Assembly: GCF_009604425.1 (NCBI RefSeq)
Contig: NZ_WEGI01000009.1
Coordinates: 124,001 to 188,000 of the forward strand
From: Nocardia aurantia
GTDB lineage: Bacteria > Actinomycetota > Actinomycetes > Mycobacteriales > Mycobacteriaceae
Direction: 5' to 3'
Length of the DNA stretch: 64,000 nucleotides
The position numbers were made by a program, and so were the translations under genes. How positions within the stretch are numbered: the first letter of the stretch is position 1; each line of letters opens with the position of its first letter. Shown one piece after another: positions 31,452 to 40,534 of this stretch. The notes under the pieces were generated by a model. The model worked only from the letters and a program-made list of their open reading frames with translations. It was not told the DNA's origin and made no database searches.

Positions 31452-32306
31452 GTGCGCATCGACCTCCATACCCATTCGACCGTCTCGGACGGCACCGACA
31501 CTCCCGCGGAGCTGGTCCGGCGGGCGGGCGCGGCCGGGCTCGACGCGGTCGCCCTCACCGATCACGACACCACCGCCGGCTGGGACGAGGCCGCCGCGGC
31601 CCTGCCCGCCGGGATGACGCTGGTCCGCGGGATGGAGATGTCCTGCACGGGCCTCGGCGAGGACGGCCGCCCGGTCCCGGTCCACTTGCTGGCATATCTG
31701 TTCGATCCGGCCGACTCGTCGTTCGCCGCCGAGCGCGAGCGGCTGCGCGGCGAGCGGGTGGCGCGGGTACGGGCGATGGCCGAGCGGATGGCCGCCGACG
31801 GCCTGCCGATCGATCCGGACGCCGTACTGGCCGGCGCCGGCGCGGTGGCGGGCCGCCCGCATCTGGCCCGCGCGCTGATGGCGGCGGGGGTGGTGCCGAC
31901 GGTGGACGCCGCCTTCCGCGAGCTGCTGGCCCCGCACAGCCCCTATTACCTGGACAAGGCGGATACCCCGCTGGATCGCGCGGTGGCCATGGTGGCCGCG
32001 GCGGGCGGGGTCACCGTGGTCGCCCACGTGCGGGCGCGCTCGCGGGGCCGGCTGCTCGATCTCGCGGAGGTGCGCCGGCTGGCCGCGCTCGGGCTGGGTG
32101 GCATCGAGGTCGACCATCCGGACCACGCACTCGCAGATCGGGAAATATTGCGTGAACTCGTGACCGAACTGGGCCTGATCGCGACCGGATCCTCGGATTA
32201 TCACGGCGCGGACAAGGCGATCGAATTGGGTGGATTCACAACGGATCCGGAACAATTCGAGCGCCTGATCGACAAGGCCTCCGGGATATCGGTGATCGCC
32301 GCGTGA
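31452..32306 (+). CDS. PHP-domain phosphoesterase (RNase AM/TrpH type)
   Basis: A PHP-fold metal-dependent phosphoesterase of 284 residues. The metal-binding motifs are RIDLHTHSTVSDGTDTP (N-terminal His-x-His), ALTDHDTTAGW, EMSCTG, RPHLARAL, VVAHVRARSRG and SSDYHGADK. Relatives hydrolyse 3',5'-bisphosphate nucleosides or trim RNA 5' ends. GTG 31452 begins VRIDLHTHS, placing the first motif at the N-terminus as in the family; longer frames upstream overlap divergent corA. The stop overlaps the next small membrane gene (GTGA). Confidence 0.88.
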   Translation: MRIDLHTHSTVSDGTDTPAELVRRAGAAGLDAVALTDHDTTAGWDEAAAALPAGMTLVRGMEMSCTGLGEDGRPVPVHLLAYLFDPADSSFAAERERLRGERVARVRAMAERMAADGLPIDPDAVLAGAGAVAGRPHLARALMAAGVVPTVDAAFRELLAPHSPYYLDKADTPLDRAVAMVAAAGGVTVVAHVRARSRGRLLDLAEVRRLAALGLGGIEVDHPDHALADREILRELVTELGLIATGSSDYHGADKAIELGGFTTDPEQFERLIDKASGISVIAA

Positions 32307-32569
32307 AGGCGCTGCGGGCGTTGAGCGGACTGGTCGCGGGCGGGCTGGTGGTCCTGACCGCGGTGCTGATCGGCGCGGCGATTCTCGGTGCCCAGCGGGG
32401 GTTTCCGGGTCCCGGCACCGGGCGGCTGTCCTGGCATGTGGGGCTGACGGTGCTCGCGGTCGCGGCGCAGGTGTTCGCCGATCGGCATCGGGGTACGGCC
32501 GCGCTTTCCGGATCGCTGGTCGTTTTTGTTGCGACAGGTTACCTGTTGGTTACGCAGTGGTGGAATTGA
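32303..32569 (+). CDS. Small membrane protein, three helices
   Basis: 88 residues with three hydrophobic segments: LVAGGLVVLTAVLIGAAILG, LSWHVGLTVLAVAAQVFAD and LSGSLVVFVATGYLLVTQWW. I do not recognise the family. The GTG start overlaps the PHP gene by 4 bp, so it is translationally coupled to it. No motif suggests a catalytic role. Confidence 0.75.
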   Translation: MKALRALSGLVAGGLVVLTAVLIGAAILGAQRGFPGPGTGRLSWHVGLTVLAVAAQVFADRHRGTAALSGSLVVFVATGYLLVTQWWN

Positions 32570-32620
32570 GCCCTGCGTGTCGGTTGCGGCAGGGTGAATT
32601 GTGCCCGAATATTTTGGGGT

Positions 32621-34153
32621 ATGGGTGAATTGGTCGCCGATGTGCTCGTGGTGGGGGGCGGCCCGGCCGGGGCCTGGGCGGCCCTCACGGCGGCGCGCGG
32701 TGGCGCCCGGGTGGTCCTGGTGGAGAAGGGGCGCTGCGGCAGCAGCGGTCCCAGCGCCCGGGGGCCGGTCTCGCTCTGGTACGTCCCGCCCGGCCCGGCG
32801 CGCGACGAGGCCGTGCGGCAGAGCTACGTCCAGGGCGGTTGCCTCGGCGATCCGGACTGGATGCACCGGGTCCTGGAGGAGGCGCACCGGCGCGTCGACC
32901 GGTTGATCGGGGCCGGACCGCGCGGATTTGGCGGACGCGACGAGCGGGCCGGCCGGGTGACGATCGAGGGCGCGCAGTATCTGGCCCGGTTGCGCCGCGG
33001 CCTGGTGGCCGCGGGGGTGCGCATCCTCGATCACCATCCGGCGCTGCAGCTGCTGGCCGACAGCGCGGGCACGATCTGCGGCGCCACCGGAGTCCGGCTG
33101 CGCGGTGGCACGGAGTGGACGGTCCGGTCCGGGGCGGTGGTGGTGGCCACCGGCGGGTGCGCGTTCCTGTCCGGTGGCCCCGGTACGGATGTGGACACCG
33201 GCGACGGACTGCTGATGGCCGCCGAGGCCGGCGGTGAGCTGTCGGGGATGGAGTTCTCCAACGCGTATTCGCTGGCACCGGTCGGGCGCCGCGGACCGGC
33301 CGTGGTGGGCGAGGAGGTGCCCGTGGCGGACCCGGCACCGCGTTTCGCCGCTTTCTACGACGACGAGGGCGCGGTACTCGGCGGTCCCCTCGGATCGCAC
33401 GCCGCCGCGTTCGCCGTACTCGCCGACGGGCGGCGGGTCTACGCGGCGCTGGACGATCTGCGCGCGGGGGCGGACCGGGTGCTGCTGCGCGCGGTCCCGG
33501 AGGGCACCGTGCGCGGTACCGGCGGCCTTCGCCTGATCGGATTCGATTGCGCGACAACGGTTCCCGGTCTCTTCGCCGCGGGCGACGTGGCGACCAGGGA
33601 GCCGATCGCCGGCGCGGTCGGCGGATTCGGCGGGCAGGGCGGGGCATGGGCGATCTCCTCGGGCGCGTGGGCGGGGGCGAGTGCCGCGCGGTTCGCGGCG
33701 GCGAGCGGCGGGCGCGCGCGGCGGGGGCGGCCGGTACCGGGGGCGGGCCTGAACGCGGCGCCCGGCATCGATCCGCGGGCGGTGGTCGGACTGGTTCAGG
33801 AACACACCCTTCCGCTACGGCGGAGTTACTGGCGTAGCGCGGGCAGCCTGCGCGACAGCATCACCGAACTGGACGCGCTGTGGCCGGTCACCGAATTCGG
33901 GCTGGGCGGCAGCGGAGCGGACCGTCTGCACGCGCGGCAGGCGGCGGCGCTGCTCGCGGTGGCGCGCTGGACGAAATACAGCGCGCTGGCGCGCACCGAG
34001 ACGCGCGGCATGCATCGGCGTACCGATCATCCGGGGGCGGGCAGCGATTGGCGGCTGCGATTGGTCTCCGGCGGTGTGGAATCGGTCTGGGTACGGCCGG
34101 AACAACCCGATCCGGATGCGCCCTCGCCGTGGGCGGACCTGACATCCGCATGA
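32621..34153 (+). CDS. FAD-dependent oxidoreductase, fumarate reductase/aspartate oxidase-like
   Basis: A flavoprotein of 510 residues related to succinate dehydrogenase/fumarate reductase flavoprotein subunits. The dinucleotide-binding motif VVGGGPAGAWAALTAARGGARVVLVEKG is at about residues 10-38 (outlined). GSSGPSARGPVSLWYVP resembles the FAD-pyrophosphate region, and LFAAGDVATREPIAGAVGG with GGQGGAWA is the C-terminal FAD site. No iron-sulfur partner gene is adjacent, so it may work alone as an oxidase or on an unknown substrate. ATG 32621 is the first start that keeps the FAD motif near the N-terminus; a TATTTT 5 nt upstream could be its -10. Confidence 0.8.
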   Translation: MGELVADVLVVGGGPAGAWAALTAARGGARVVLVEKGRCGSSGPSARGPVSLWYVPPGPARDEAVRQSYVQGGCLGDPDWMHRVLEEAHRRVDRLIGAGPRGFGGRDERAGRVTIEGAQYLARLRRGLVAAGVRILDHHPALQLLADSAGTICGATGVRLRGGTEWTVRSGAVVVATGGCAFLSGGPGTDVDTGDGLLMAAEAGGELSGMEFSNAYSLAPVGRRGPAVVGEEVPVADPAPRFAAFYDDEGAVLGGPLGSHAAAFAVLADGRRVYAALDDLRAGADRVLLRAVPEGTVRGTGGLRLIGFDCATTVPGLFAAGDVATREPIAGAVGGFGGQGGAWAISSGAWAGASAARFAAASGGRARRGRPVPGAGLNAAPGIDPRAVVGLVQEHTLPLRRSYWRSAGSLRDSITELDALWPVTEFGLGGSGADRLHARQAAALLAVARWTKYSALARTETRGMHRRTDHPGAGSDWRLRLVSGGVESVWVRPEQPDPDAPSPWADLTSA

Positions 34154-34828
34154 ACTCCCGGTGATTCACCGGCGCCTCGGATCATCGACGAGTTTTTGTT
34201 TACCAGACAGTAATTCGCCTTTTCCGGCGATGTACGGGAATCGCGCGGTGACGTTTACCTCACGGTAGCTGCACGCGGACCGGTCACCGCGCCGGAGGGC
34301 CCTCGCCGGGGCGTGCCGCGCGGTGGCGGCGGGTCCGGCGACCGTGCCTCGGGAGACCGGTCTCCACGTCCGGGCCCGCCGCATTTCCGCAGGCAGTGCC
34401 GCAGTGGTGGTTCCGTCCGCGCGGCGATTTGGCACGCGGGTGCCGATGCTGGCAGAATGTAGCGGATTCCCGGCCGGTGCCACCGCCCGGAGCGGGAAGT
34501 TCGATGTTCCTCGATGCGTGCGCACGGCTCCGGTCCGGGAACATCGGTAGCGGATTACCCGGACCCACCCCTCCGGGTGTGGTTCGGCGACTCCGGCGCG
34601 ACGATGCCCTCGACGACATTCAGTTTTACTTTGTGCGATTTGTGCGATGTAGACGATGGCGATTTCGTGCGCGACATGCGACAGTGACACCACCGTAACG
34701 ACGATGTCGTTCCGCCCACTGCAACGATGGTGTTCCGGACCGTCATCCAGAACAGCGAAAAACCGGTAATAGCAATACCAGCCGGTAACCGAACACCCGT
34801 TTAGCCCGGACCCTGCAGGAGTGAAATC
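34154..34828. other. 675-bp gene-free gap before the malic enzyme gene
   Basis: I find no reading frame with convincing protein features here; the longest (minus, 34166-34693) is arginine-rich and lacks a ribosome binding site. The right third is less GC-rich than its surroundings and contains tandem TTTGTGCGA (near 34632) and paired CCGGTAA copies (near 34763 and 34784). These may belong to a long promoter and leader region of the malic enzyme gene. Confidence 0.5.
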
Positions 34829-36037
34829 GTGTCACCTGTGACTGACGCAGCGAATGCCACCACCCCCGAACGTGAAGACCTGTCCGCGATCACCGACGAG
34901 GAGATCTTCGCCGGCCACCTCGGTGGCAAGTTGTCGGTAGAGCTTGCCGCGCCCCTGGAGACCCAGCGGGACCTGTCCATCGCGTACACCCCGGGTGTGG
35001 CCCAGGTCAGCCGGGCGATCGCCGCCGACGCGGACCTGACCAAGCGCTACACCTGGACCGATCGGCTGGTCGTGGTGGTCAGCGACGGCACCGCGGTGCT
35101 GGGCCTCGGCGACATCGGCCCGCGCGCGTCGCTGCCGGTCATGGAGGGCAAGGCCGCGCTGTTCAAGAAGTTCGCCGGTCTGGATTCGATCCCGATCGTG
35201 CTGGACACCAAGGACGTCGACGAGATCGTCGAGACCCTGATCCGGCTGCGGCCGAGCTTCGGCGCGGTCAACCTGGAGGACATCTCGGCCCCGCGCTGCT
35301 TCGAGATCGAGAAGCGGGTCATCGAGGCGCTGGACTGCCCGGTCATGCACGACGACCAGCACGGCACCGCGATCGTGGTGCTGGCGGCGCTCACCGGCGC
35401 GGCCAAGCTGCAGGGCCGCGACATCTCCGGCCTGAAGGTGGTCACCTCCGGCGCCGGCGCGGCGGGCGTGGCGTGCACCGAGATCCTGCTGGCCGCCGGC
35501 GTGCAGGACATCGTGGTGCTCGACTCCCGGGGCATCGTCGGCACCCACCGCGACGACCTGAACCCGGTGAAGGACGACCTGGCCCGGCGCACCAACCCGC
35601 GCGGGCTCACCGGCGGCGCGGCCGAGGCACTGGCGGGCGCGGACGTCTTCCTGGGCCTGTCGGCGGGCACCGTCGACGAGGCGCTGATCGCGTCGATGGC
35701 GCCGGAGTCGATCGTGTTCGCGATGTCCAACCCGGATCCGGAGATCCACCCGGAGGTCGCGAGCAAGTACGCCGCGATCGTGGCCACCGGCCGCAGCGAC
35801 TTCCCGAACCAGATCAACAACGTGCTGGCCTTCCCGGGCGTGTTCAAGGGCGCGCTGGATGCCGGCGCCCGCCGCATCACCGAGGGCATGAAGGTGGCCG
35901 CGGCCAACGCGATCTTCGGCGTGGTCGCCGACGAACTGGCCCCGGACCGGATCATCCCCAGCCCGCTGGACCCGCGGGTCGCCCCGGCCGTGGCGGCCGC
36001 TGTCGCCGCCGCGGCGCGCGCCGAAGGCGTTGCGTAA
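34829..36037 (+). CDS. NAD(P)-dependent malic enzyme (short form)
   Basis: Oxidative decarboxylation of malate to pyruvate and CO2, linking the TCA cycle and anaplerosis. Seen: LSIAYTPGVAQVSRAI (active-site tyrosine region), VVSDGTAVLGLGDIGP, LPVMEGKAALFKKFAG (catalytic lysine), EDISAPRCFEIEK (metal site), DDQHGTAIV, and the nucleotide-binding GAGAAGVACTEILLAAG; C-terminal SNPDPEIHPE and GRSDFPNQINNVLAFPG. 402 residues with no phosphotransacetylase-like extension, so it is the short bacterial form. AGGAG at 34817-34821 lies 7 nt before the GTG at 34829. Confidence 0.93.
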   Translation: MSPVTDAANATTPEREDLSAITDEEIFAGHLGGKLSVELAAPLETQRDLSIAYTPGVAQVSRAIAADADLTKRYTWTDRLVVVVSDGTAVLGLGDIGPRASLPVMEGKAALFKKFAGLDSIPIVLDTKDVDEIVETLIRLRPSFGAVNLEDISAPRCFEIEKRVIEALDCPVMHDDQHGTAIVVLAALTGAAKLQGRDISGLKVVTSGAGAAGVACTEILLAAGVQDIVVLDSRGIVGTHRDDLNPVKDDLARRTNPRGLTGGAAEALAGADVFLGLSAGTVDEALIASMAPESIVFAMSNPDPEIHPEVASKYAAIVATGRSDFPNQINNVLAFPGVFKGALDAGARRITEGMKVAAANAIFGVVADELAPDRIIPSPLDPRVAPAVAAAVAAAARAEGVA

Positions 36038-36098
36038 CAAGGTAATCCACCATGGCGGAGGGTCGGGCTGGCGGTCGCCGGAACGCCCTCCGCCATCG

Positions 36099-37394
36099 GT
36101 GTCCGGGGCGCTGACCGCATTGGTGACCTCGGTGCTCACGGTCGTACTGCTGCTCGGGGTGACGGCCGCCGCGCCGATCCGCACCGGTAGCCGGCTCGGC
36201 GACGGCGTCGCCATCGCGGGAGTGGCGCTCACCCCGCCGATGGGCTGGAACACCTGGAACAGCTACGGCTGCGACCTCTCCGATCGGATCGTGCGCCAGG
36301 CGGCGGACGCGATGGTGTCGAGTGGGCTGCGCGACGCCGGGTACCGGTATGTGATCGTCGACGACTGCTGGTTCGATCCGGCCCGCGGCCCCGGCGGCGT
36401 GCTGCGCGCGGATCCGGCCAGATTCCCGCAGGGCATGAAGGCGGTGGCCGACTACGTGCACGCCCGCGGCCTGAAGTTCGGCATCTACGGGAGTCCCAAC
36501 GACCGCACCTGCGCGCAACTCGGCGGCGCCTACCCCGGCCGCACCGGCAGCGCCGGCCACGAGGCCGCCGACGCCCGCACCTTCGCGGACTGGGGTGTGG
36601 ACTACCTCAAATACGATTGGTGCGCACCGGAATCCGATCTGGACCGGCAACTCACGGCATTCACCCGGATGCGGGACGCGTTGCGCGACACCGGCCGTCC
36701 GATCGTCTACAGCATCAACGCGAACAGTGACGTCCTCGCCGTGCCGCCGGGCGCGATCTACGACTGGTCCGGGATCGCCACGATGTGGCGCACCACCAAC
36801 GACGTCACCCCCGCCTGGGCGCTCGGACTCGGCGTCGCCACGAGCCAGGGCATCCGCGAGATCCTCGACACCACAGCACCTCTCGCGGCCCGCGCCGGAC
36901 CGGACCACTGGCCGGATCCGGACATGCTGGAGATCGGCGTCGCGGGCATCCCCGGTTCGCTCACCCCCGGTCTGACCGCCGCCGAACAACGCACCCAGTT
37001 CGGCATGTGGGCCCTGCTGGCCGCGCCGCTGATCGCCGGAAACGCGCTGCCGTCCATGGATTTCGCGACCCGGGCGCTGCTGACGAATCCGGACGTGATC
37101 GCGGTGGACCAGGATCCGCTCGCCGCTCCCGCGACGGCCGTCCCGGGAACTGCCGGAAAGGTGTGGCGCCGCAATCTGTCCGACGGTTCGGTGGTGGCGG
37201 CGCTGTCGAACGACGACCGTTCCGCGACCCGGATCGACACGTCGGCCGCCGCCGTCGGTCTGCCCGCCGCCCCCCACTATCAGGTACACGACCTGTGGAC
37301 CGGCGCCACGTCGACCACCGACGGCCCCCTCGGCGCGACTGTGGCCGCGCACGACACGGTTCTGCTGCGACTCCGCCCGGACACCTCGGCATAG
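36099..37394 (+). CDS. Secreted GH27 alpha-galactosidase
   Basis: A glycoside hydrolase of family 27, probably releasing terminal alpha-galactose outside the cell. After a hydrophobic export helix (ALTALVTSVLTVVLLLGVTAAA) come TPPMGWNTWNSYGCDLSD, YVIVDDCWF, GLKFGIYGS, the nucleophile in YLKYDWCAP, and the acid/base aspartate in MWRTTNDV; a C-terminal beta-sandwich starts at about GKVWRRNLSDGSVV. The start is uncertain: GTG 36099 puts the signal peptide first; TTG at 36030 would overlap the malic enzyme gene by 8 bp and add 23 residues. No sugar transport genes are adjacent. Confidence 0.87.
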   Translation: MSGALTALVTSVLTVVLLLGVTAAAPIRTGSRLGDGVAIAGVALTPPMGWNTWNSYGCDLSDRIVRQAADAMVSSGLRDAGYRYVIVDDCWFDPARGPGGVLRADPARFPQGMKAVADYVHARGLKFGIYGSPNDRTCAQLGGAYPGRTGSAGHEAADARTFADWGVDYLKYDWCAPESDLDRQLTAFTRMRDALRDTGRPIVYSINANSDVLAVPPGAIYDWSGIATMWRTTNDVTPAWALGLGVATSQGIREILDTTAPLAARAGPDHWPDPDMLEIGVAGIPGSLTPGLTAAEQRTQFGMWALLAAPLIAGNALPSMDFATRALLTNPDVIAVDQDPLAAPATAVPGTAGKVWRRNLSDGSVVAALSNDDRSATRIDTSAAAVGLPAAPHYQVHDLWTGATSTTDGPLGATVAAHDTVLLRLRPDTSA

Positions 37395-37635
37395 CGATCC
37401 GAATCACCGCGCGCCGCAGCCGCTTTCGGATCGGCCCCGGCCCTGCCGGGGCGGCGTGCCCGGAAGTGGCCACCGGGCGGATCGATCGGACTCGCGTGCA
37501 CGGGCAGCCGATCCGGGCGGTGGATCGGTCGGGTGGCGGATCGGTTCGGGCGGCACTGCGTGGCCCGCAGCCGCCGGCGGATCGGTTGGGCCGCCCTGCA
37601 TCGGGGGCCGGCACCGGCCGTCGGCTGCTTCCGGA
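37395..37635. repeat. Low-complexity gap with degenerate GGCGGATCGGT repeats
   Basis: A convergent intergenic gap between the alpha-galactosidase and VOC genes, with four degenerate copies of a GGCGGATCGGTcGGG-like unit between about 37475 and 37595. No gene or clear terminator is seen. Confidence 0.4.
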
Positions 37636-38013
37636 TCAGTCCGGCTGGGAGAAGCGCAGAGTGTTCCCGAACGGGTCGGTGATCATGAAACCGGGCCCGC
37701 CGGGTCCGGGCTCGGGGGCGCCGGGCCGGCCGTACCGGTAGTGGTGGGCCGCCAATTCGGCGTGCAGGGCGTGGATATCGTCGACCCGGATCCACACGAC
37801 CGTGCCCGGGGTGCCGTCGCCGTGGTGTTCGCTGAGATGGAGCATGGTGCCCGAACGCGAGACCTGTGCGTACAGCGGCAGGTCCGGCTCGAACCGATGC
37901 TCCCAGTCGACGGTGAACCCGAGATGATCGCGATAGAACTCGTAGGCCTTGGCCACATCGAAGATGCGCAATATCGGGACGGGTGCGGCAAATCGGATCG
38001 AGTCGGCGGCCAT
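37636..38013 (-). CDS. VOC (glyoxalase/bleomycin resistance) family protein
   Basis: 125 residues of the vicinal oxygen chelate fold, bleomycin-resistance-like branch. Seen: APVPILRIFDVAKAYEFYRDHLGFTV, the metal or ligand region LPLYAQVSRSGTMLHLSEHHGD, VVWIRVDDI and the end GPGFMITDPFGNTLRFSQ. Substrate unknown; it could bind an antibiotic or be an enzyme. The ATG at 38013 has TAACGT 6 nt upstream, consistent with a leaderless mRNA. Its promoter side is taken up by the 25-bp minisatellite. Confidence 0.85.
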   Translation of the reverse strand: MAADSIRFAAPVPILRIFDVAKAYEFYRDHLGFTVDWEHRFEPDLPLYAQVSRSGTMLHLSEHHGDGTPGTVVWIRVDDIHALHAELAAHHYRYGRPGAPEPGPGGPGFMITDPFGNTLRFSQPD

Positions 38014-38019
38014 GCGTCG

Positions 38020-38025
38020 ACGTTA
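38020..38025 (-). promoter_or_regulatory. -10 element of VOC gene, leaderless
   Basis: TAACGT on the minus strand, 6 nt before the ATG at 38013. It abuts the tandem repeat. Confidence 0.45.
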
Positions 38026-38055
38026 CCCGTCGGGCGTCGGCGGCGGACCGGCCCC

Positions 38056-38486
38056 GTGGACGTCGTCGGCGAGCCGACCCGTGGACATTGCCGGCGAGCT
38101 GGCCCATGGACATCGCCGGCGAGCTGGGCCGTGGACGTCGTCGGCGAGCTGGCCCGTGGACGTTGTCGGCACGGCGGGCCGTGGACGTTGTCGGCGAGCC
38201 GCCATGTGGACTTTGCTGGCGGGCCGGGCCGTGGACGTTGTCGGCGAGCCGCCATGTGGACTTTGCTGGCGGGCCGGGCCGGGCCGTGGACGTTGTCGGC
38301 GAGCCGCCATGTGGACTTTGCTGGCGGGCCGGGCCGGGCCGTGGACGTTGTCGGCGAGCCGCCATGTGGACTTTGCTGGCGGGCCGGGCCGGGCCGTCGG
38401 CGTTGTCGGCGAGCCGCCATGTGGACATTGCCTGCGGGCCACCCACGTCGACATGCCGGCGGGGCGGGCTTGTGGACAATGTCGGT
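38056..38486. repeat. 25-bp minisatellite, about 17 copies
   Basis: Tandem 25-bp units beginning GTGGAC, running from 38056 to the start codon of the response regulator. From 38181 to 38390 two unit types alternate four times without change: one starting GTGGACGTTGTCGGC (38181, 38231, 38286, 38341) and one starting GTGGACTTTGCTGGC (38206, 38256, 38311, 38366). An extra GGGCC follows the second type at 38281, 38336 and 38391. Outer units are more diverged. The last unit (38472) contains the GTG codons from which the regulator may start. There are no unique spacers, so it is not a CRISPR array. Confidence 0.95.
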
Positions 38487-39161
38487 GTGCAGCGCGGTCG
38501 CATTTTGGTCATCGAGGACGCCGACGCCATTCGGGCGGCGGTGACGACCGCTCTGTTCGCCGCTGGGCACGAGGTGCTGTCCCGCGCGGACGGCGCCGGT
38601 CTGGAACACGACCTGGCGGTCTTCCGCCCGGATGTGGTCGTGCTGGACGTGATGTTGCCCGGCCGTGACGGATTCGCGCTGCTGGAAACGGTGCGAGCGC
38701 GCTGCGAGGCGGGCGTGGTGATGCTGACCGCCCGCGACGGCGTCGAGGACCGGGTCCGGGGCCTGCGCGCCGGATCCGACGACTATGTGGTGAAGCCGTT
38801 CGACCTGACCGAACTGGTCGCCCGGATCGAGGCGCTGCTGCGGCGGATGGGCCGCCTGCAGGCCAAGCTCACCATCGGTGACCTGGTGGTCGATGTCGAC
38901 TCCGGCGTGGTGGTGCGCGGCGACCGGCAGGTGGCGCTCACCGCCACCGAATTCAAACTGCTCACCTACCTCGCCACCCATCGCGACCGGGTGCTGACGA
39001 AGACCCAGAACCTCACGGCCGTCTGGGGTTACGAGGATTACGACCCGAATCTGGTGGAGGTGTACGTCAGCGCGGTGCGCCGCAAACTGGAGGAGCACGG
39101 CCCGCGGCTACTGCAGACCGTCCGCGGCCTCGGTTACACGCTGCGGGTCGGTGACCGGTGA
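38487..39161 (+). CDS. OmpR/PhoB-family response regulator
   Basis: 224 residues. The receiver domain (RILVIEDADAIRAAV, phospho-acceptor aspartate in VVLDVMLPGRDG, threonine in MLTARDG, lysine in YVVKPFD) is followed by a winged-helix DNA-binding domain (LTATEFKLLTYLATH ... VEVYVSAVRRKLE ... VRGLGYTLRV). The start is ambiguous: GTG 38487 begins VQRGRILV, but the in-frame GTG of the last minisatellite unit (38472, VDNVGVQRGR) is also possible. The stop overlaps the kinase gene (GTGA). Repeat copy number just upstream could change its promoter or translation. Confidence 0.92.
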   Translation: MQRGRILVIEDADAIRAAVTTALFAAGHEVLSRADGAGLEHDLAVFRPDVVVLDVMLPGRDGFALLETVRARCEAGVVMLTARDGVEDRVRGLRAGSDDYVVKPFDLTELVARIEALLRRMGRLQAKLTIGDLVVDVDSGVVVRGDRQVALTATEFKLLTYLATHRDRVLTKTQNLTAVWGYEDYDPNLVEVYVSAVRRKLEEHGPRLLQTVRGLGYTLRVGDR

Positions 39162-40534
39162 GGACGGTGTCGCTGCGGCGGCGGGTCACGCTGACCGCGG
39201 TGGCGATCGCCGGGATCGCGCTGCTGGCGATGGCGTTGACGGTACACAGCCTGTTCGGGCTGGTGATCCACCGCAGCGAGAACGCGGTGCTCACCGACCG
39301 CGCGCAACTGGCCCGGCAACTTGCCCAGGCGGACACCCCGCCCGCGGAGCTGATCACCCGGATCGACAACCGTTCGGTGCGAGCTCATCTGGTACTCGCC
39401 GACGGCCGGGTGTTCGGCAGCCTCGGCCCGCACCGCGACGAGGACGGCGCCACTCGCCCCCGGCTGATCCAGTTGACCGGCCCCGGTGAACTGAACCACG
39501 CCCGCCTGACCCTCCAGGTGGATTCACCGTTGTTGTCCCGCATGCAATCCCGCCTGGGCACGGTGCTGATCGCCGCGACGGTCGCCGCGATCGGCGTCAT
39601 CGCGGCGGGCCTGTGGCTGGGGGTCGGCCGGGCGCTGGCCCCGCTGGACGCCATGACCCGCCTGGCCCGCGAGACCGCCCGCGGCGAACGCGGCCGCCGC
39701 CTCTCCCCGGACCGAACCGACACCGAACTGGGCCGCACCGCAACCGCTTTCGACGAGATGCTGGACGCCCTCGAAGGCGCCGAGGCCCGCGCCCGCACCT
39801 CCGAGGAGCACCTGCGGTCGTTCGTCGCCGACGCCGCCCACGAACTGCGCACCCCCGTCGCCGGCATCCGCGCGATCGCCGAGGCGGTCCTGCACCAGCC
39901 GCTCGGCGCCGACCCGGAGGAGCAGCAGCGCATGCACCTGCTCCTGGCCCGCGAAGCCCAGCGCGCGGGCCGCCTGGTCGAGGATTTGCTGGACATGGCC
40001 CGCATCGACGCCGGCCTGCACCTGCATCGCACCCCGACGGACCTCTACGACCTGACCGCCACCCACGTGGACCGCATGCGAATCCTGCACCCCGACATCG
40101 ACTTTCGCCTGACCGGCGCCCACCACACGGCCACCGTCGACCCCGACCGCATCGGCCAGGTCCTCGCGAACATCCTGAACAACGCGTGCCAGGCCGTGGC
40201 CGCCGCCTACCCGCCCCCCGAGCGAGGGATCGTAGCCGTGACAGTCACCGCCTTCCCGGAAGCCGTCGAGATCACCGTCGCCGACAACGGCCCCGGCGTA
40301 CCCCCCGCCGATCGCGACCGCATCTTCGACCGCCTGGTCCGCCTCGACTCCGCCCGCGACCGCCGCCCCCACGGCACCGGCCTGGGCCTGGCCATCGCCC
40401 GCGGCACAGCCCGAGCCCACGGCGGCGACCTGACCTGCCCACCCCCACCCACCGGCCACGGCGCCGTCTTCACCCTCCGCCTGAATCGTGTCGTTCCGAA
40501 TACCCGGCTCGACAGCGAAACGTCTATCGAGTAG
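39158..40534 (+). CDS. Sensor histidine kinase of the OmpR-type pair
   Basis: A 458-residue membrane kinase: helix 1 (LTAVAIAGIALLAMALTVHSLFGLV), an extracytoplasmic domain of about 110 residues, helix 2 (VLIAATVAAIGVIAAGLWLG), a HAMP region (RALAPLDAMTRLARETARGE), the phospho-accepting histidine in DAAHELRTPVAGI, and a HATPase domain with ILNNACQAV (N box), VADNGPGVP (G1) and HGTGLGLAIARG (G2). The GTG start overlaps the regulator stop, so the pair is coupled. The signal is unknown. hicAB follows on the same strand after only 34 bp. Confidence 0.92.
   Translation: MRTVSLRRRVTLTAVAIAGIALLAMALTVHSLFGLVIHRSENAVLTDRAQLARQLAQADTPPAELITRIDNRSVRAHLVLADGRVFGSLGPHRDEDGATRPRLIQLTGPGELNHARLTLQVDSPLLSRMQSRLGTVLIAATVAAIGVIAAGLWLGVGRALAPLDAMTRLARETARGERGRRLSPDRTDTELGRTATAFDEMLDALEGAEARARTSEEHLRSFVADAAHELRTPVAGIRAIAEAVLHQPLGADPEEQQRMHLLLAREAQRAGRLVEDLLDMARIDAGLHLHRTPTDLYDLTATHVDRMRILHPDIDFRLTGAHHTATVDPDRIGQVLANILNNACQAVAAAYPPPERGIVAVTVTAFPEAVEITVADNGPGVPPADRDRIFDRLVRLDSARDRRPHGTGLGLAIARGTARAHGGDLTCPPPPTGHGAVFTLRLNRVVPNTRLDSETSIE

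Noticed and set aside
34166..34693. A 175-codon minus-strand frame in the gap before malic enzyme
   Set aside because: Arginine-rich, no ribosome binding site, no leaderless promoter and no recognisable domain.
38056..38486. CRISPR array
   Set aside because: Units are contiguous and near-identical with no unique spacers; no cas genes nearby.
38056..38486. A repeat-protein coding region fused to the response regulator
   Set aside because: Several frames are open through the repeat because it is GC-rich, but the 25-bp period shifts frame, so no constant peptide unit results.
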